This document shows, one piece after another, positions 45,087 to 54,043 of a stretch of DNA of 64,000 nt. Position 1 is the stretch's first letter. The number at the start of each line of letters is the position of its first letter. This DNA is from Mucilaginibacter gossypiicola (lineage in GTDB: Bacteria > Bacteroidota > Bacteroidia > Sphingobacteriales > Sphingobacteriaceae), in the NCBI RefSeq assembly GCF_900110105.1, contig NZ_FOCL01000001.1, forward strand, positions 930,001-994,000, in the 5' to 3' direction. Under the pieces are notes generated by a model. That model searched no databases and was not told where the DNA came from. It worked only from the letters and a program-made list of their open reading frames with translations. A program made the translations under genes and the position numbers.

Positions 45087-47273
45087 ATGTCATTTTCTTT
45101 TTATAAGCAGTTAAATGAAATGGATTGCGGCCCAACTTGTTTACGGATGATATCCAAGCACTACGGAAGGCATTTTAATGCAGACTCAATCAGACAAAAG
45201 GCGGGCTTCAATAAATCAGGGGTAACATTATTGGGAATAAGTGAAACAGCCGAAAAAATGGGCTTTAGGACAAGGGGTGTTCAAATTAACTTCACGAAAC
45301 TATTGACTGCGCCCCTACCGGCCATTTTGCACTGGAACCAAAATCATTTCGTTGTCCTTGTGTCTTTAACAGAAAAAAAAGCAATGATCGCTGATCCTGC
45401 CAGGTCTATTATCACCTATAATACAGAAGAATTCAAGAAGTTTTGGTTCTCAACGCAAACCCACGAGTCGGGACAGGTAGGAACAGCATTATTATTAGAA
45501 CCGGGGATGGCTTTTTTTGATTCGGAAGGGGAAAAGGAACACAAGTTGAGTTGGGAAATAATAAGTGGATATCTGAGGCAAAGCAAGTTTCAGCTTGTTC
45601 AGGTTTTCATATCATTACTTGTCACTTCAATTTTGCAGTTGATTCTGCCCTTTCTTACCCAAAGCATAGTCGACACCGGGATAAACACCAGAAACATGCA
45701 ATATATTACTATTGTATTGTTTGCCCAGTTGATGCTGACTTTCAGTAGCACAGTTATCGAATTTATCCGCAGCCGTTTACAGTTGCGGATTTCCAACAGG
45801 ATTAATATATCTATTCTTTCCGATTTTTGGATCAAACTAACGCGTTTGCCGGTTTCTTATTTTGATAGGCACCAGGTAGGAGATACATTGCAAAGGATCG
45901 ATGATAATCGAAAAATTCAATCTTTTTTGACAAGCCAGACACTTACTACCCTATTCGCAATATTCAACTTCTTTGTATATTCAATAATATTGATGTTATA
46001 TAGCATTCAATTGCTTTCCATATTTATCGTTGGCAGCATCATTTATTTTATGTGGATACGCCTTTTCCTCAAAGTCAGGCGAAAAATAAATTATCAGATG
46101 TTCCATGTCGCTTCAAGGGAAAATAATGCCACTTTGCAACTTGTCCAGGGAATGCAGGATATCAGGTTAAACAATGCAGAAAAATTAAAGCGTTGGGAAT
46201 GGGAGAATTTGCAGGTAAGTGTATTCAAATTGAACTTTAAAAATCTAAACTTCACTCAATGGCAAACCACTGGAGCGCTTTTCATTAACCAGGCAAAAGA
46301 TATCCTGATAACGTTCATTGTAGCAAAATTAGTTGTCGAAGGGCAGTTAACCTTTGGCACAATGTTGGCAGTTCAATACATCCTCGGTCAGTTAAATGGC
46401 CCCGTAAGCCAGCTCATCGAATTGTCCCAAAACATTCAAGACGCAAAAATCAGTCTGGAAAGGCTAAATGAGATTCATGAAATGGATGACGAAGAGCCGA
46501 AAAACAACGACCTTCTAACTTATCTCCCTGAAAATAAAAGCATCATCATAAAAAAACTTTGGTTTACCTATCCCGGAGCAGGAAACGACCCGGTTATATC
46601 GGATTTGGATTTAATGATACCTGAAGGAAAGGTAACTGCGATTGTTGGTATGAGTGGTAGTGGTAAAACAACTTTGTTGAAATTGTTATTAAAAATTTCA
46701 GAACATTATGAGGGTGAAATCAGAATAGGCGAGAACAATTTTAAATATATCAGCCCATCATTCTGGCGCAGTCAATGCGGGGCAGTACTTCAGGGGGGGT
46801 ATATTTTCAATGACAGCATTGCACGTAACATTGCTGTCGGCGATGAGATTATAGATCACGAAAGGTTAATAACAAGCTGTAATACTGCGAATATCTTATC
46901 TTTCATTGAGGCTTTGCCAAATGGATTCAACACCCGATTAGGCGCAGAGGGAGTCGGCGTAAGTGAAGGCCAAAGGCAAAGAATTTTAATAGCGCGGGCT
47001 ATTTATAAGGACCCTCAATATCTCTTTTTTGATGAAGCTACCAACTCCCTCGACGCTAACAATGAAAAAGCGATTGTAAACCAACTAAGTCAATTTTTTA
47101 AAGGGAGGACAGTGGTAATTGTGGCTCACCGGTTGAGCACTGTAAAAGATGCAGATAAGATTGTCGTTTTGAATGAAGGAAAAATAGAAGAGGAAGGCTC
47201 CCATCATTATTTAACTTCTCTTAAAGGGCGTTACTATGAGCTGGTTAAGAACCAACTGGAATTAGGTTTGTAA
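45087..47273 (+). CDS. Peptidase-containing ABC transporter (C39 type)
   Basis: 728 residues. The N-terminal C39 peptidase has the triad Cys14 (EMDCGPTC), His87 (NQNHFVVL) and Asp103 (ADPAR). Six membrane helices follow (about 165-450). The ATPase domain has Walker A GMSGSGKTTLLKL, signature VSEGQRQR and Walker B YLFFDEATNSLD. Such transporters cut after the double glycine of the leader and export the core peptide, here the knottin-like and six-cysteine precursors. The HlyD adaptor gene follows after 16 bp. Confidence 0.92.
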   Translation: MSFSFYKQLNEMDCGPTCLRMISKHYGRHFNADSIRQKAGFNKSGVTLLGISETAEKMGFRTRGVQINFTKLLTAPLPAILHWNQNHFVVLVSLTEKKAMIADPARSIITYNTEEFKKFWFSTQTHESGQVGTALLLEPGMAFFDSEGEKEHKLSWEIISGYLRQSKFQLVQVFISLLVTSILQLILPFLTQSIVDTGINTRNMQYITIVLFAQLMLTFSSTVIEFIRSRLQLRISNRINISILSDFWIKLTRLPVSYFDRHQVGDTLQRIDDNRKIQSFLTSQTLTTLFAIFNFFVYSIILMLYSIQLLSIFIVGSIIYFMWIRLFLKVRRKINYQMFHVASRENNATLQLVQGMQDIRLNNAEKLKRWEWENLQVSVFKLNFKNLNFTQWQTTGALFINQAKDILITFIVAKLVVEGQLTFGTMLAVQYILGQLNGPVSQLIELSQNIQDAKISLERLNEIHEMDDEEPKNNDLLTYLPENKSIIIKKLWFTYPGAGNDPVISDLDLMIPEGKVTAIVGMSGSGKTTLLKLLLKISEHYEGEIRIGENNFKYISPSFWRSQCGAVLQGGYIFNDSIARNIAVGDEIIDHERLITSCNTANILSFIEALPNGFNTRLGAEGVGVSEGQRQRILIARAIYKDPQYLFFDEATNSLDANNEKAIVNQLSQFFKGRTVVIVAHRLSTVKDADKIVVLNEGKIEEEGSHHYLTSLKGRYYELVKNQLELGL

Positions 47274-47289
47274 TTTAAAATATTGTCTT

Positions 47290-48633
47290 ATGAACGAGGA
47301 AACAGTAAAATTGAACGGGGCCAGTAAAGGGAAACCCTCCCTTATTAAAAGCGCAATAATCGAAGAACGCTCTGAGCTTGCGCAGGAGATCATCTCAAGC
47401 AAGCCTGATTTCTGGGAAAAGTGGTCATTGTATATTTTTTTATTTTTCCTTCTTTGTATAATTGCTTTTACCTGGATTATTAAATATCCCGAAGTTATTG
47501 AAGTAAAAGCGATTTTAACTGCAAAAAATGCCCCCAAAGAGATCATTTCACGACAGGAAGGCCGTTTAGTGAAATTATTTGTCCGGAACAATCAAATAGT
47601 TTCAAAAAATCAAATCATAGGCTGGATAGAAAGTACAGCAGATCATGCTGAGGTTATTGAACTTTCCAGGGAAATTGACAGCTGCATCGATTTAATGAAT
47701 AAAAACCAAACGGATGAGGCAGCTAGAATATTCAGCGTAAATTTCACTGATCTCGGTGAATTACAAACCTATTATCAACAATTTATAGCAGCTTGGCAGG
47801 AATTTAACGACTACAAGCCCGATGGTTTCTATTCGACTAAAAAACGAAAACTGCTGGGCGATGTTAATTCCTTAGAGAGGATGAAGTCAACGATACAAAA
47901 TCAAAAAAAACTTACCGAGAAAGACGTTGAACTTGCAGAGGAAAGTTATAAAATGAATAAAACCCTTCTTGATCGAAATGTTCTCACTAAGGAAGAGTTC
48001 AGAACGCAAACAAGTAAATTTGTTAACAAGCAATTAGCGATTCCCCAATTAGACAATACTCTTTTGGAGAATGAGACTCAAAAAAGGAGTAAACTCAGTG
48101 AAATCAATCAACTGGACCACGACTTTGCACAGCAAAAAATCATTTTCCGTCAGATCTTACAATCACTTAAAAGCCATGTGGATGAATGGCTGAAAAATTA
48201 TGTCATAAAATCACCAGTTGACGGAAAAGCTTACTTTATTATACCTCTCCAGGAAAATCAATATATACAAACCAATAGGCTTTTAGGCTATATCAACCCT
48301 AAAGAAGATGGTTTTTACGCAGAAACAAACTTATCTCAATTTAATTTCGGAAAGATTACAACTGGTTTATCTGTGCAATTACGCTTTGACGCATATCCTT
48401 ACGAGGAAGTGGGATATGTGCCAGGAAAATTATTTTACATTTCAAACGTCCCCTCTGACAGCGGGTTTCGTGCTATGATCAGGCTATCTAAAGGACTAAA
48501 AACCAGCAACAACAATGAAATCCCCTATAAAAGCGGACTAAAAGCGCAAGCGCTTATCGTTACACGGGACATGACTCTTTTTAATCGCGTATATTATAAC
48601 CTCGTAAAATCAATCTCAATAGGCAAAAAATAG
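47290..48633 (+). CDS. HlyD-family membrane fusion protein
   Basis: 447 residues with one N-terminal membrane helix (about 45-65, FFLLCIIAFTWII), a biotinyl-lipoyl-like half (APKEIISRQEGRL), a long coiled coil (about 190-290) and a beta-barrel C-terminal part. It connects the C39 exporter to an outer-membrane channel such as TolC, which is not in this window. It is co-transcribed with the exporter. Confidence 0.88.
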   Translation: MNEETVKLNGASKGKPSLIKSAIIEERSELAQEIISSKPDFWEKWSLYIFLFFLLCIIAFTWIIKYPEVIEVKAILTAKNAPKEIISRQEGRLVKLFVRNNQIVSKNQIIGWIESTADHAEVIELSREIDSCIDLMNKNQTDEAARIFSVNFTDLGELQTYYQQFIAAWQEFNDYKPDGFYSTKKRKLLGDVNSLERMKSTIQNQKKLTEKDVELAEESYKMNKTLLDRNVLTKEEFRTQTSKFVNKQLAIPQLDNTLLENETQKRSKLSEINQLDHDFAQQKIIFRQILQSLKSHVDEWLKNYVIKSPVDGKAYFIIPLQENQYIQTNRLLGYINPKEDGFYAETNLSQFNFGKITTGLSVQLRFDAYPYEEVGYVPGKLFYISNVPSDSGFRAMIRLSKGLKTSNNNEIPYKSGLKAQALIVTRDMTLFNRVYYNLVKSISIGKK

Positions 48634-48782
48634 ACTCGTTAAACTTTATCCTGGTACAGTTACTACCCATGAAAATAAGAACAAAAACTAACAGTTTTGA
48701 TAGCTAAATTGATTGTAGAAGGCTAAGCATTGACAAAAGATCAAACATCCTCGGCAGTCATAGAATAAATACAGACGAGATG

Positions 48783-48986
48783 TTAACTGAAACCACCTGT
48801 CTTCTTGGTAATTTCGGCCCACATGATAGCTTTAAAAAGCCCTCGCTCAACGGTCGACATGCAATCCAGATCAACAGCCGAATTTTGGAATGAATTATAC
48901 CAGAGTAAAATATCTTCGTTTTCCTTATCAGTACATTCCCCTAAAAAAAAACGCTCAATAAGGTCAGCAGGCAGGTCTTTTTTCAT
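48783..48986 (-). CDS. Short FecR-like N-terminal protein
   Basis: 67 residues resembling only the cytoplasmic N-terminal part of FecR anti-sigma factors (LIERFFLGECTDKENEDILLW and GLFKAIMWAEI). A full FecR is about 300-400 residues with a membrane helix and a periplasmic part, which are missing. It may be a truncated relic. No sigma factor is adjacent. Confidence 0.45.
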   Translation of the reverse strand: MKKDLPADLIERFFLGECTDKENEDILLWYNSFQNSAVDLDCMSTVERGLFKAIMWAEITKKTGGFS

Positions 48987-49182
48987 CGGCTCGATTAGAT
49001 TATCTTTAAATAATTTTGTAAAAATCTTATAATTTAAAGCTTAGCAAGCTTTTTTTCAAAGATAGCTATTGAAGAGCCTGTCTCGTGAAATTAGGACAAC
49101 GTTTTTCAAGATTTACTTTCCCAAAACATCTAAATTAAAAATCTTCTTTTGCCAGTTGCATTTAATTTGATTCCCCTTACTG

Positions 49183-49262
49183 GGCTCGAATCAATAGCTA
49201 ATTTGAGCTGCGATCCAATAACAGACGAGTCTTAATTAGCTTTATAAATCGATAGATTTCGA
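49183..49262. repeat. Dispersed relative of the CTCGAACC inverted repeats
   Basis: ACTGGGCTCGAATCAATAGC here matches ACTGGGCTCGAACCGATAGC near 19115 with two changes, and the following part also ends in a complementary AGTCTTAATTAGC. It is about 30 kb from the main cluster. Confidence 0.4.
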
Positions 49263-49520
49263 TTTGGCTATTTACTCCCCGAGTAATATGTGTTTTATAA
49301 ATAAGAATTGCTTCATCTCACTAAGTTGCAAATATAAAAACCTGATTTACAATACAATCACAGTGTTCGATTATCGAACTCTACGATCACATAAAAGACC
49401 ATTACTATTTAGCTATAGAATCAAAATGATAATAGGACGATCGCACTTTTACATTCAACTCCAAAACCAATAAAAAAACAATAACTATCTGATTATCAAT
49501 TCATCAAAAAAAAAGCAAAG

Positions 49521-49593
49521 ATATTAGCTGTTCAGCAGGGCTCCAAGTACCCCGCTTAAGGAGATGAACGGATTTGTTTATCTCCTTTTTTAT
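49521..49593 (+). ncRNA. Candidate small structured RNA with terminator
   Basis: Two adjacent hairpins. The first pairs AGC-GGG with CCC-GCT around CTCCAAGTA. The second pairs AAGGAGAT with ATCTCCTT, plus an inner GAAC/GTTT pairing, and is followed by a T-run on the plus strand. No coding gene lies just upstream on this strand (the exporter operon ends 890 bp earlier), so an orphan small RNA or a relic is possible. No known RNA family was recognised. Confidence 0.35.
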
Positions 49594-50001
49594 TGAATAT
49601 AACTAATTTATAACCAACCAATTATAAAGAAAATTTATCGCATCAAAAGCGGTTCGAAAAAATACTATTTTAAATAAAACGATTTTAAGTTCTTTTTTAG
49701 AAACCGCATTTTGATATGATTCAAGGCGATTATGGGGTTCGAAATCCCTTTACGTATCTGATCTATTTTATCTCGAGAGTGATCCATACACATTAAATTT
49801 CCATTCATTCATCAAAGAAACACTGGCATGGATTTCCATACCAGTGTTTATACGTTTACTCATCACAGTATTCTTTCAATGCCGTGTTAACAGGGATCAT
49901 ATAATAGTTTGACAATATCTTCCTGATATATCGCGATCATATTATACAATCAACATGGTAAATATCCAATGAAGGCGCTCTATTTCGCCAATAACTATTT
50001 C

Positions 50002-50024
50002 ATCGTCGAAATAACGTGTAAAAC
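50002..50024 (+). promoter_or_regulatory. Shared bipartite motif upstream of the DUF4440/DUF2652 gene set
   Basis: ATCGTCGAAAT, three bases, GTGTAAAAC, ending 149 bp before the start at 50174. Exactly the same motif with a different 3-bp spacer occurs at 58653-58675 upstream of the paralogous gene set. Weaker similarity extends on both sides (TATTTCG before, ACAAA and AATC after). Confidence 0.5.
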
Positions 50025-50173
50025 TTGATGGTCAAATACAAAAAAATTTGTAAATCAATATATTAGCACAAGGCATTAATCTTGTCTCCGCTCATCTGCG
50101 ATAACTGTAGCGTAAACACATAGTTTAACTACAATTCCAGACAAACAATAATTAATCTTAAAAAAATTAAAAG

Positions 50174-50548
50174 ATGAACAGCGAACAATTAATTGAATTA
50201 ACCCGGGAACTAATTTATCATGCAACGCATTTTGATGTACAATACGTTGATAAAGCCTATGCTGATAAATTACTAATAGTAAAAGTTGATGAAGACGGGG
50301 GCGTTGATACAATGAACAAAGAACAACTCATGTCTTTTATACAGCAAAACAAAGATTCAAACGCTGAACCATTTTCTACCAAAACTGAATATCATTACGC
50401 AGTATGTGATGGTAACATGGGTATGGTAGTAATTACTCGCGAACTGGTGTTTGAAGGCAAATTGAACAGAAAATATTTCACTGTTATTTGGGAATATCTT
50501 TCGGACAGATGGCAGGTGGTTAAAGAATCAGCTGTAGTTCGTATTTGA
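50174..50548 (+). CDS. DUF4440/SnoaL-like NTF2-fold protein
   Basis: 124 residues with the NTF2-like pattern: helical start (MNSEQLIELTRELIYHATHF), central DKAYADKLLIVKVDEDGGV, and a sheet ending YFTVIWEYLSDRWQVVKESA. The family binds small ligands or acts as a lyase or isomerase, and no catalytic residue can be named here. It ends before a strong hairpin and may be a separate transcript from the DUF2652 operon. Confidence 0.75.
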   Translation: MNSEQLIELTRELIYHATHFDVQYVDKAYADKLLIVKVDEDGGVDTMNKEQLMSFIQQNKDSNAEPFSTKTEYHYAVCDGNMGMVVITRELVFEGKLNRKYFTVIWEYLSDRWQVVKESAVVRI

Positions 50549-50634
50549 AAATATTAAAACCGCATTTAGCTTCGGCAGTATCTTTCATTTTCTACAAAGA
50601 TGAATTAGTTAGCCCGATCGACTTTACTAATTCC

Positions 50635-50675
50635 ACGACCGCACAAATAGGATATCAAATCATTTGTGCGGTCGT
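50635..50675. terminator. Terminator hairpin after the DUF4440 gene
   Basis: Perfect 14-bp arms (ACGACCGCACAAAT and ATTTGTGCGGTCGT) with a 13-nt loop, then TTAGTATT. It separates the DUF4440 gene from the downstream set. Confidence 0.75.
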
Positions 50676-51033
50676 TTAGTATTCAAAATATCTGTCCGAT
50701 TCCCCGATAGCATTTTATTGGATATAAAAATGCACTGCATTTGCAAGCCCCATTCCTTGCATTGGAAAAATTCCTTACCCCGCCATTTGTTTACGTCATC
50801 CTGCCTTCTTAACGGCCAATGCGCTGTATTTGGTGCAACATCGGTTAGTTCGGCGATATAAGGTGCAATTGAAATTAGATCAAAACAGCAATATCCTAAA
50901 AATCAATTATTTAACACACGGCACAACACTTGTAAAAAGCCTAAAGCCGCCTGGTCGACGGTTCAGGATAGCGTGTACGGACCTGAATCTGGCTATAAAT
51001 CAAGGGGGGGGGTACAGATTAACACTTAGAAAG

Positions 51034-51207
51034 ATGAATATCGAAAACTGGTTATTCGGATCGCATAGCGATCCTCACAAAAAGGGCGATCAATCGGGAG
51101 AAATGGCATCGGAAGATTACGATCCAAATGAAGAAAGCTTTAGCGAAGGAGGCGAATATATGGATGACTCGTTACGGATGGTTGAACAACCTTTACAGGA
51201 TGAATAA
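51034..51207 (+). CDS. Small acidic hypothetical protein
   Basis: 57 residues from the ATG at 51034 (MNIENWLFGSHSDPHKKGDQ), ending in a very acidic, disordered tail. It is preceded by a run of nine G (51004-51012). A longer in-frame reading upstream starts at 50830 from a poor start context and runs through the G-run with basic, unlikely composition. No family recognised. It precedes the DUF2652 gene by 108 bp. Confidence 0.4.
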   Translation: MNIENWLFGSHSDPHKKGDQSGEMASEDYDPNEESFSEGGEYMDDSLRMVEQPLQDE

Positions 51208-51315
51208 ACCAACCCGATCATACCACCGGCGGAGCTCTTTGAAATAGTCCAGGCATTGTGATCACAGAGACCGCGTTAACATTCACATAAAATCTCATTA
51301 AACAATATTGCAGTA

Positions 51316-51927
51316 ATGAACGAAGATCATAGGGGAACCATTTTTATTGTTGACATCAGCGGCTATTCGAAATTTGTTGCAGAAACTGAGAATGAGGCAG
51401 GTAGCCTGATCATTTGCGCCCTGCTCGAATCAATAATTGAAGCCAATCGTCTATCATTCAATATTTCAGAAATAGAAGGCGATGCCATCCTTTTTTACAG
51501 GCATGGTCCGGCCTTCCCGGTTAAAGATATTCTCGCTCAGTTTGAGATTATGCTCCAGGCATTTAAAAATAAACTCGAAACTTTTAAAGATAACTTTCCG
51601 CAAACCAGCGCCCTTTCGATTAAACTGGTAGTGCATTATGGCGTGATCGGCAGATTTGCCGTTGGTAGCTATTCCAAACTATTTGGGCAGGCCGTGGTGG
51701 AAGCTCATCGTCTACTGAAAAACAGCATTGGTACACATACCTATGCGCTGATTACAAAGGACTATTACCAACAGGACCAGGACGATTTTATCCTCCCTGC
51801 TGAAGCTAAGGATATTTGCGAGTTATATGATGTTGGCCGCCTTTGTTATACTTATTTCGCCTACCCTTTCGATGCCGGACCACTTTCATATCTCCAAAGT
51901 TTTAGGCTCGGACAAACGGGGACATGA
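51316..51927 (+). CDS. DUF2652 protein, class III cyclase fold
   Basis: 203 residues. FIVDISGYSKFV at the start and ISEIEGDAILFYRHGPAFP in the middle match DUF2652, which is related to class III nucleotidyl cyclases. The two metal-binding aspartates appear kept (in VDIS and EGDA). Whether it makes a cyclic nucleotide is unknown. It is the first gene of a plus-strand run with a hydrolase, bestrophin, PfkB-like and AhpD-like genes. A paralogue is at 58810. Confidence 0.78.
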   Translation: MNEDHRGTIFIVDISGYSKFVAETENEAGSLIICALLESIIEANRLSFNISEIEGDAILFYRHGPAFPVKDILAQFEIMLQAFKNKLETFKDNFPQTSALSIKLVVHYGVIGRFAVGSYSKLFGQAVVEAHRLLKNSIGTHTYALITKDYYQQDQDDFILPAEAKDICELYDVGRLCYTYFAYPFDAGPLSYLQSFRLGQTGT

Positions 51928-51972
51928 AACCCGGCAAAGAATATTCTCTACTAAAAACAAGCATTTACACAT

Positions 51973-52971
51973 ATGAAAACTAAAGAACTTAAACAAAAAA
52001 TTCAGGATTACACTACAGATAGTAAGTTATCGAAGCAGGTAAAAGATTTTTTAAAAATATTGAACAATCCTGAAACCCCACCGGTCGAAAGCCTAACTAA
52101 AGAAGCAGCCCGCCAGGTATTAATAAACGCGCAGGCATCTGTAAATGTTGATCTGTCAGGTATCGACGAAATGGAGAAACAAATTACTGCCGACGGATTC
52201 GATATCAAATTGAATATTGTAAGACCTGCGGGTAACACCGAAAAGCTCCCGGTATTTATCTTTTTACATGGCGGCGGATGGATCCTGGGCGACTATCAAC
52301 CCCATAAACGCATGGTGCGCGACATTGTGGTATTAAGCGGACTTGCCGCGGTGTTTGTAAACTATACTCCGTCACCGGAGGCACGGTACCCAAAGGCTAT
52401 TAACGAAATATACGCCGCGACAAAATGGGTAGCCGAAAACGGGCAGCAGATCAATGTTGACGGCAACAATATGGCCATTGTCGGCAATAGCGTAGGCGGT
52501 AACATGGCTACGGTAACCACTATGCTCGCCAAAGAAAAACAAGGTCCGCAAATCAAGCTCCAGGTAATGCTTTGGCCTGTTGTCGATGCAAGGTTCGACT
52601 CAAGATCGTACGAAAAGTTTGGCGCCGACCGCTATTTAACTTCCGCAATGATGCAATGGATGTTTGATCAATACGCACCTGATAAAGAACAACGCGAAGA
52701 AATATACATTTCGCCATTAAATGCCACTCTCGAACAATTGCAAGGCCTCCCTCCCGCATTACTTATTGTTGCGCAAAGCGATATTTTACGCGATGCCGCG
52801 CAGGCTTATGCACAAAAACTTGACGCTGCTGGTGTACCTACAACTTCGATTCGTTATAACGGCATGATCCATGATTTTGGATTACTGAATGCCCTTGCAA
52901 CCCTGCCTCAAACACGCTCTGCGTTTTACCAGGTAGCTACAGAATTAAAACGATACCTGAAACCGGCTTAA
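51973..52971 (+). CDS. Alpha/beta hydrolase, HSL-type
   Basis: 332 residues with the HSL oxyanion-hole motif HGGGWILGDY, the nucleophile elbow GNSVGGNMA, and late DILRDAAQAYA and HDFGLLNA segments that supply Asp and His. It is a predicted carboxylesterase for short-chain or aromatic esters. It has no signal peptide. It lies 45 bp after the DUF2652 gene and 10 bp before bestrophin. Confidence 0.87.
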   Translation: MKTKELKQKIQDYTTDSKLSKQVKDFLKILNNPETPPVESLTKEAARQVLINAQASVNVDLSGIDEMEKQITADGFDIKLNIVRPAGNTEKLPVFIFLHGGGWILGDYQPHKRMVRDIVVLSGLAAVFVNYTPSPEARYPKAINEIYAATKWVAENGQQINVDGNNMAIVGNSVGGNMATVTTMLAKEKQGPQIKLQVMLWPVVDARFDSRSYEKFGADRYLTSAMMQWMFDQYAPDKEQREEIYISPLNATLEQLQGLPPALLIVAQSDILRDAAQAYAQKLDAAGVPTTSIRYNGMIHDFGLLNALATLPQTRSAFYQVATELKRYLKPA

Positions 52972-52981
52972 TAATTGAATT

Positions 52982-53989
52982 ATGCACGCCGGAAAATCAT
53001 ATAAACTACCAGAGTTCCTGGTTTGGACGAGGAGAAAAATATACAAGCTCTTTGCACTTGGCCTCATACCCGTTATCCTTTACCAGGTTTTGGGCTTTAA
53101 ATGGCTTGATATCCCCTGGGCCATTATAGGATTGGTAGGTACCAGTGCCGCCTTCATAGTTGGTTTCACCAATACGCAAACTTACCGGCGAACCGACGAC
53201 GGGCAACAAATGTGGACCAGCATATTTAGCCAAAGCCGGGCCTGGGGGCTCATCAGTCGGGATTTTTTTAATAATCCCGAAAAAAGTAAGCTGCTTATTT
53301 ATCGTCACATGGCCTGGCTCACTGTGCTGCGTTATCAGTTACGGGAAGAGCGTATTTGGGAAAGCGTAAATAAAAAACACAATGCCGAATACCAGCAATA
53401 CTACACAGTACCCGAATGGAAAACACCACTGGAGGGCGAGCTTATAAATTATCTTTCGGATGATGATCTAAGGCGCATTCTCGGCACCAATAATAAAGCT
53501 ACCCAACTCCTTTCGCTGCAAAGCGAAACCATTAAACAACTGTACGGGCAGGGCGAAATAGCCGTATTACAATTTGTAGAAATGGAACGCGCCATCCGCG
53601 ATTTTTATACGCAGCAGGCCAAAGCCGAACAGCTAAAAAACTCGCCTTATCCCCGCCAGTATGCTATCATTAATACCTTTTTTGTTTGGATGTTTTGCAT
53701 CATTCTCCCATTTGGTATGCTGAAGGATTTTGACCAGCTCAATAACGAGGTACATGGCATAATGAAAGGATACATGGTTTGGCTGGTGGCCCCCTTCAGT
53801 ACGGTGATATCATGGATCTATACATCTCTTGAACAGGTTGGCGAAAGTACCGAAAACCCGTTTGAAGGCAGCGCTAATGACGTACCCATTTCGCAAATGA
53901 GCCGAAGCATTGAAATTGAGCTGAGAGAGTTTTTAGGAGAAGGGGAACTGCCTGCCGAGTTAACGGCCCAAAATGACATTATGGTGTAA
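52982..53989 (+). CDS. Bestrophin-family anion channel
   Basis: 335 residues with four membrane segments (about 25-45, 48-66, 225-245 and 258-278) and bestrophin motifs GFTNTQTYRR and YPRQYAIINTFFVWMF. Bacterial bestrophins form pentameric channels in the inner membrane. It is in the same run as the hydrolase and PfkB-like genes. Confidence 0.85.
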   Translation: MHAGKSYKLPEFLVWTRRKIYKLFALGLIPVILYQVLGFKWLDIPWAIIGLVGTSAAFIVGFTNTQTYRRTDDGQQMWTSIFSQSRAWGLISRDFFNNPEKSKLLIYRHMAWLTVLRYQLREERIWESVNKKHNAEYQQYYTVPEWKTPLEGELINYLSDDDLRRILGTNNKATQLLSLQSETIKQLYGQGEIAVLQFVEMERAIRDFYTQQAKAEQLKNSPYPRQYAIINTFFVWMFCIILPFGMLKDFDQLNNEVHGIMKGYMVWLVAPFSTVISWIYTSLEQVGESTENPFEGSANDVPISQMSRSIEIELREFLGEGELPAELTAQNDIMV

Positions 53990-54043
53990 ATAACATCCAC
54001 CTACAAACATGGAAAAAATTACAGAACCTAAAATAATTTGAAG

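Larger units (their letters stand above)
48987..50173. other. Long intergenic region between peptide locus and DUF4440 gene
   Basis: About 1.2 kb of very AT-rich DNA with no gene. It holds the repeat-like stretch at 49183, a candidate structured RNA at 49521 and the conserved motif at 50002. The GGGGTTCGAAATCCC string near 49735 resembles a tRNA T-arm, but no cloverleaf forms. Confidence 0.5.

Noticed and set aside
48783..48986. Complete FecR anti-sigma factor
   Set aside because: Only the N-terminal part is present; no membrane helix or periplasmic domain follows.
49728..49752. tRNA-like T-arm string GGGGTTCGAAATCCC
   Set aside because: Only a four-pair stem and no acceptor, D or anticodon arms around it, so no tRNA is supported.
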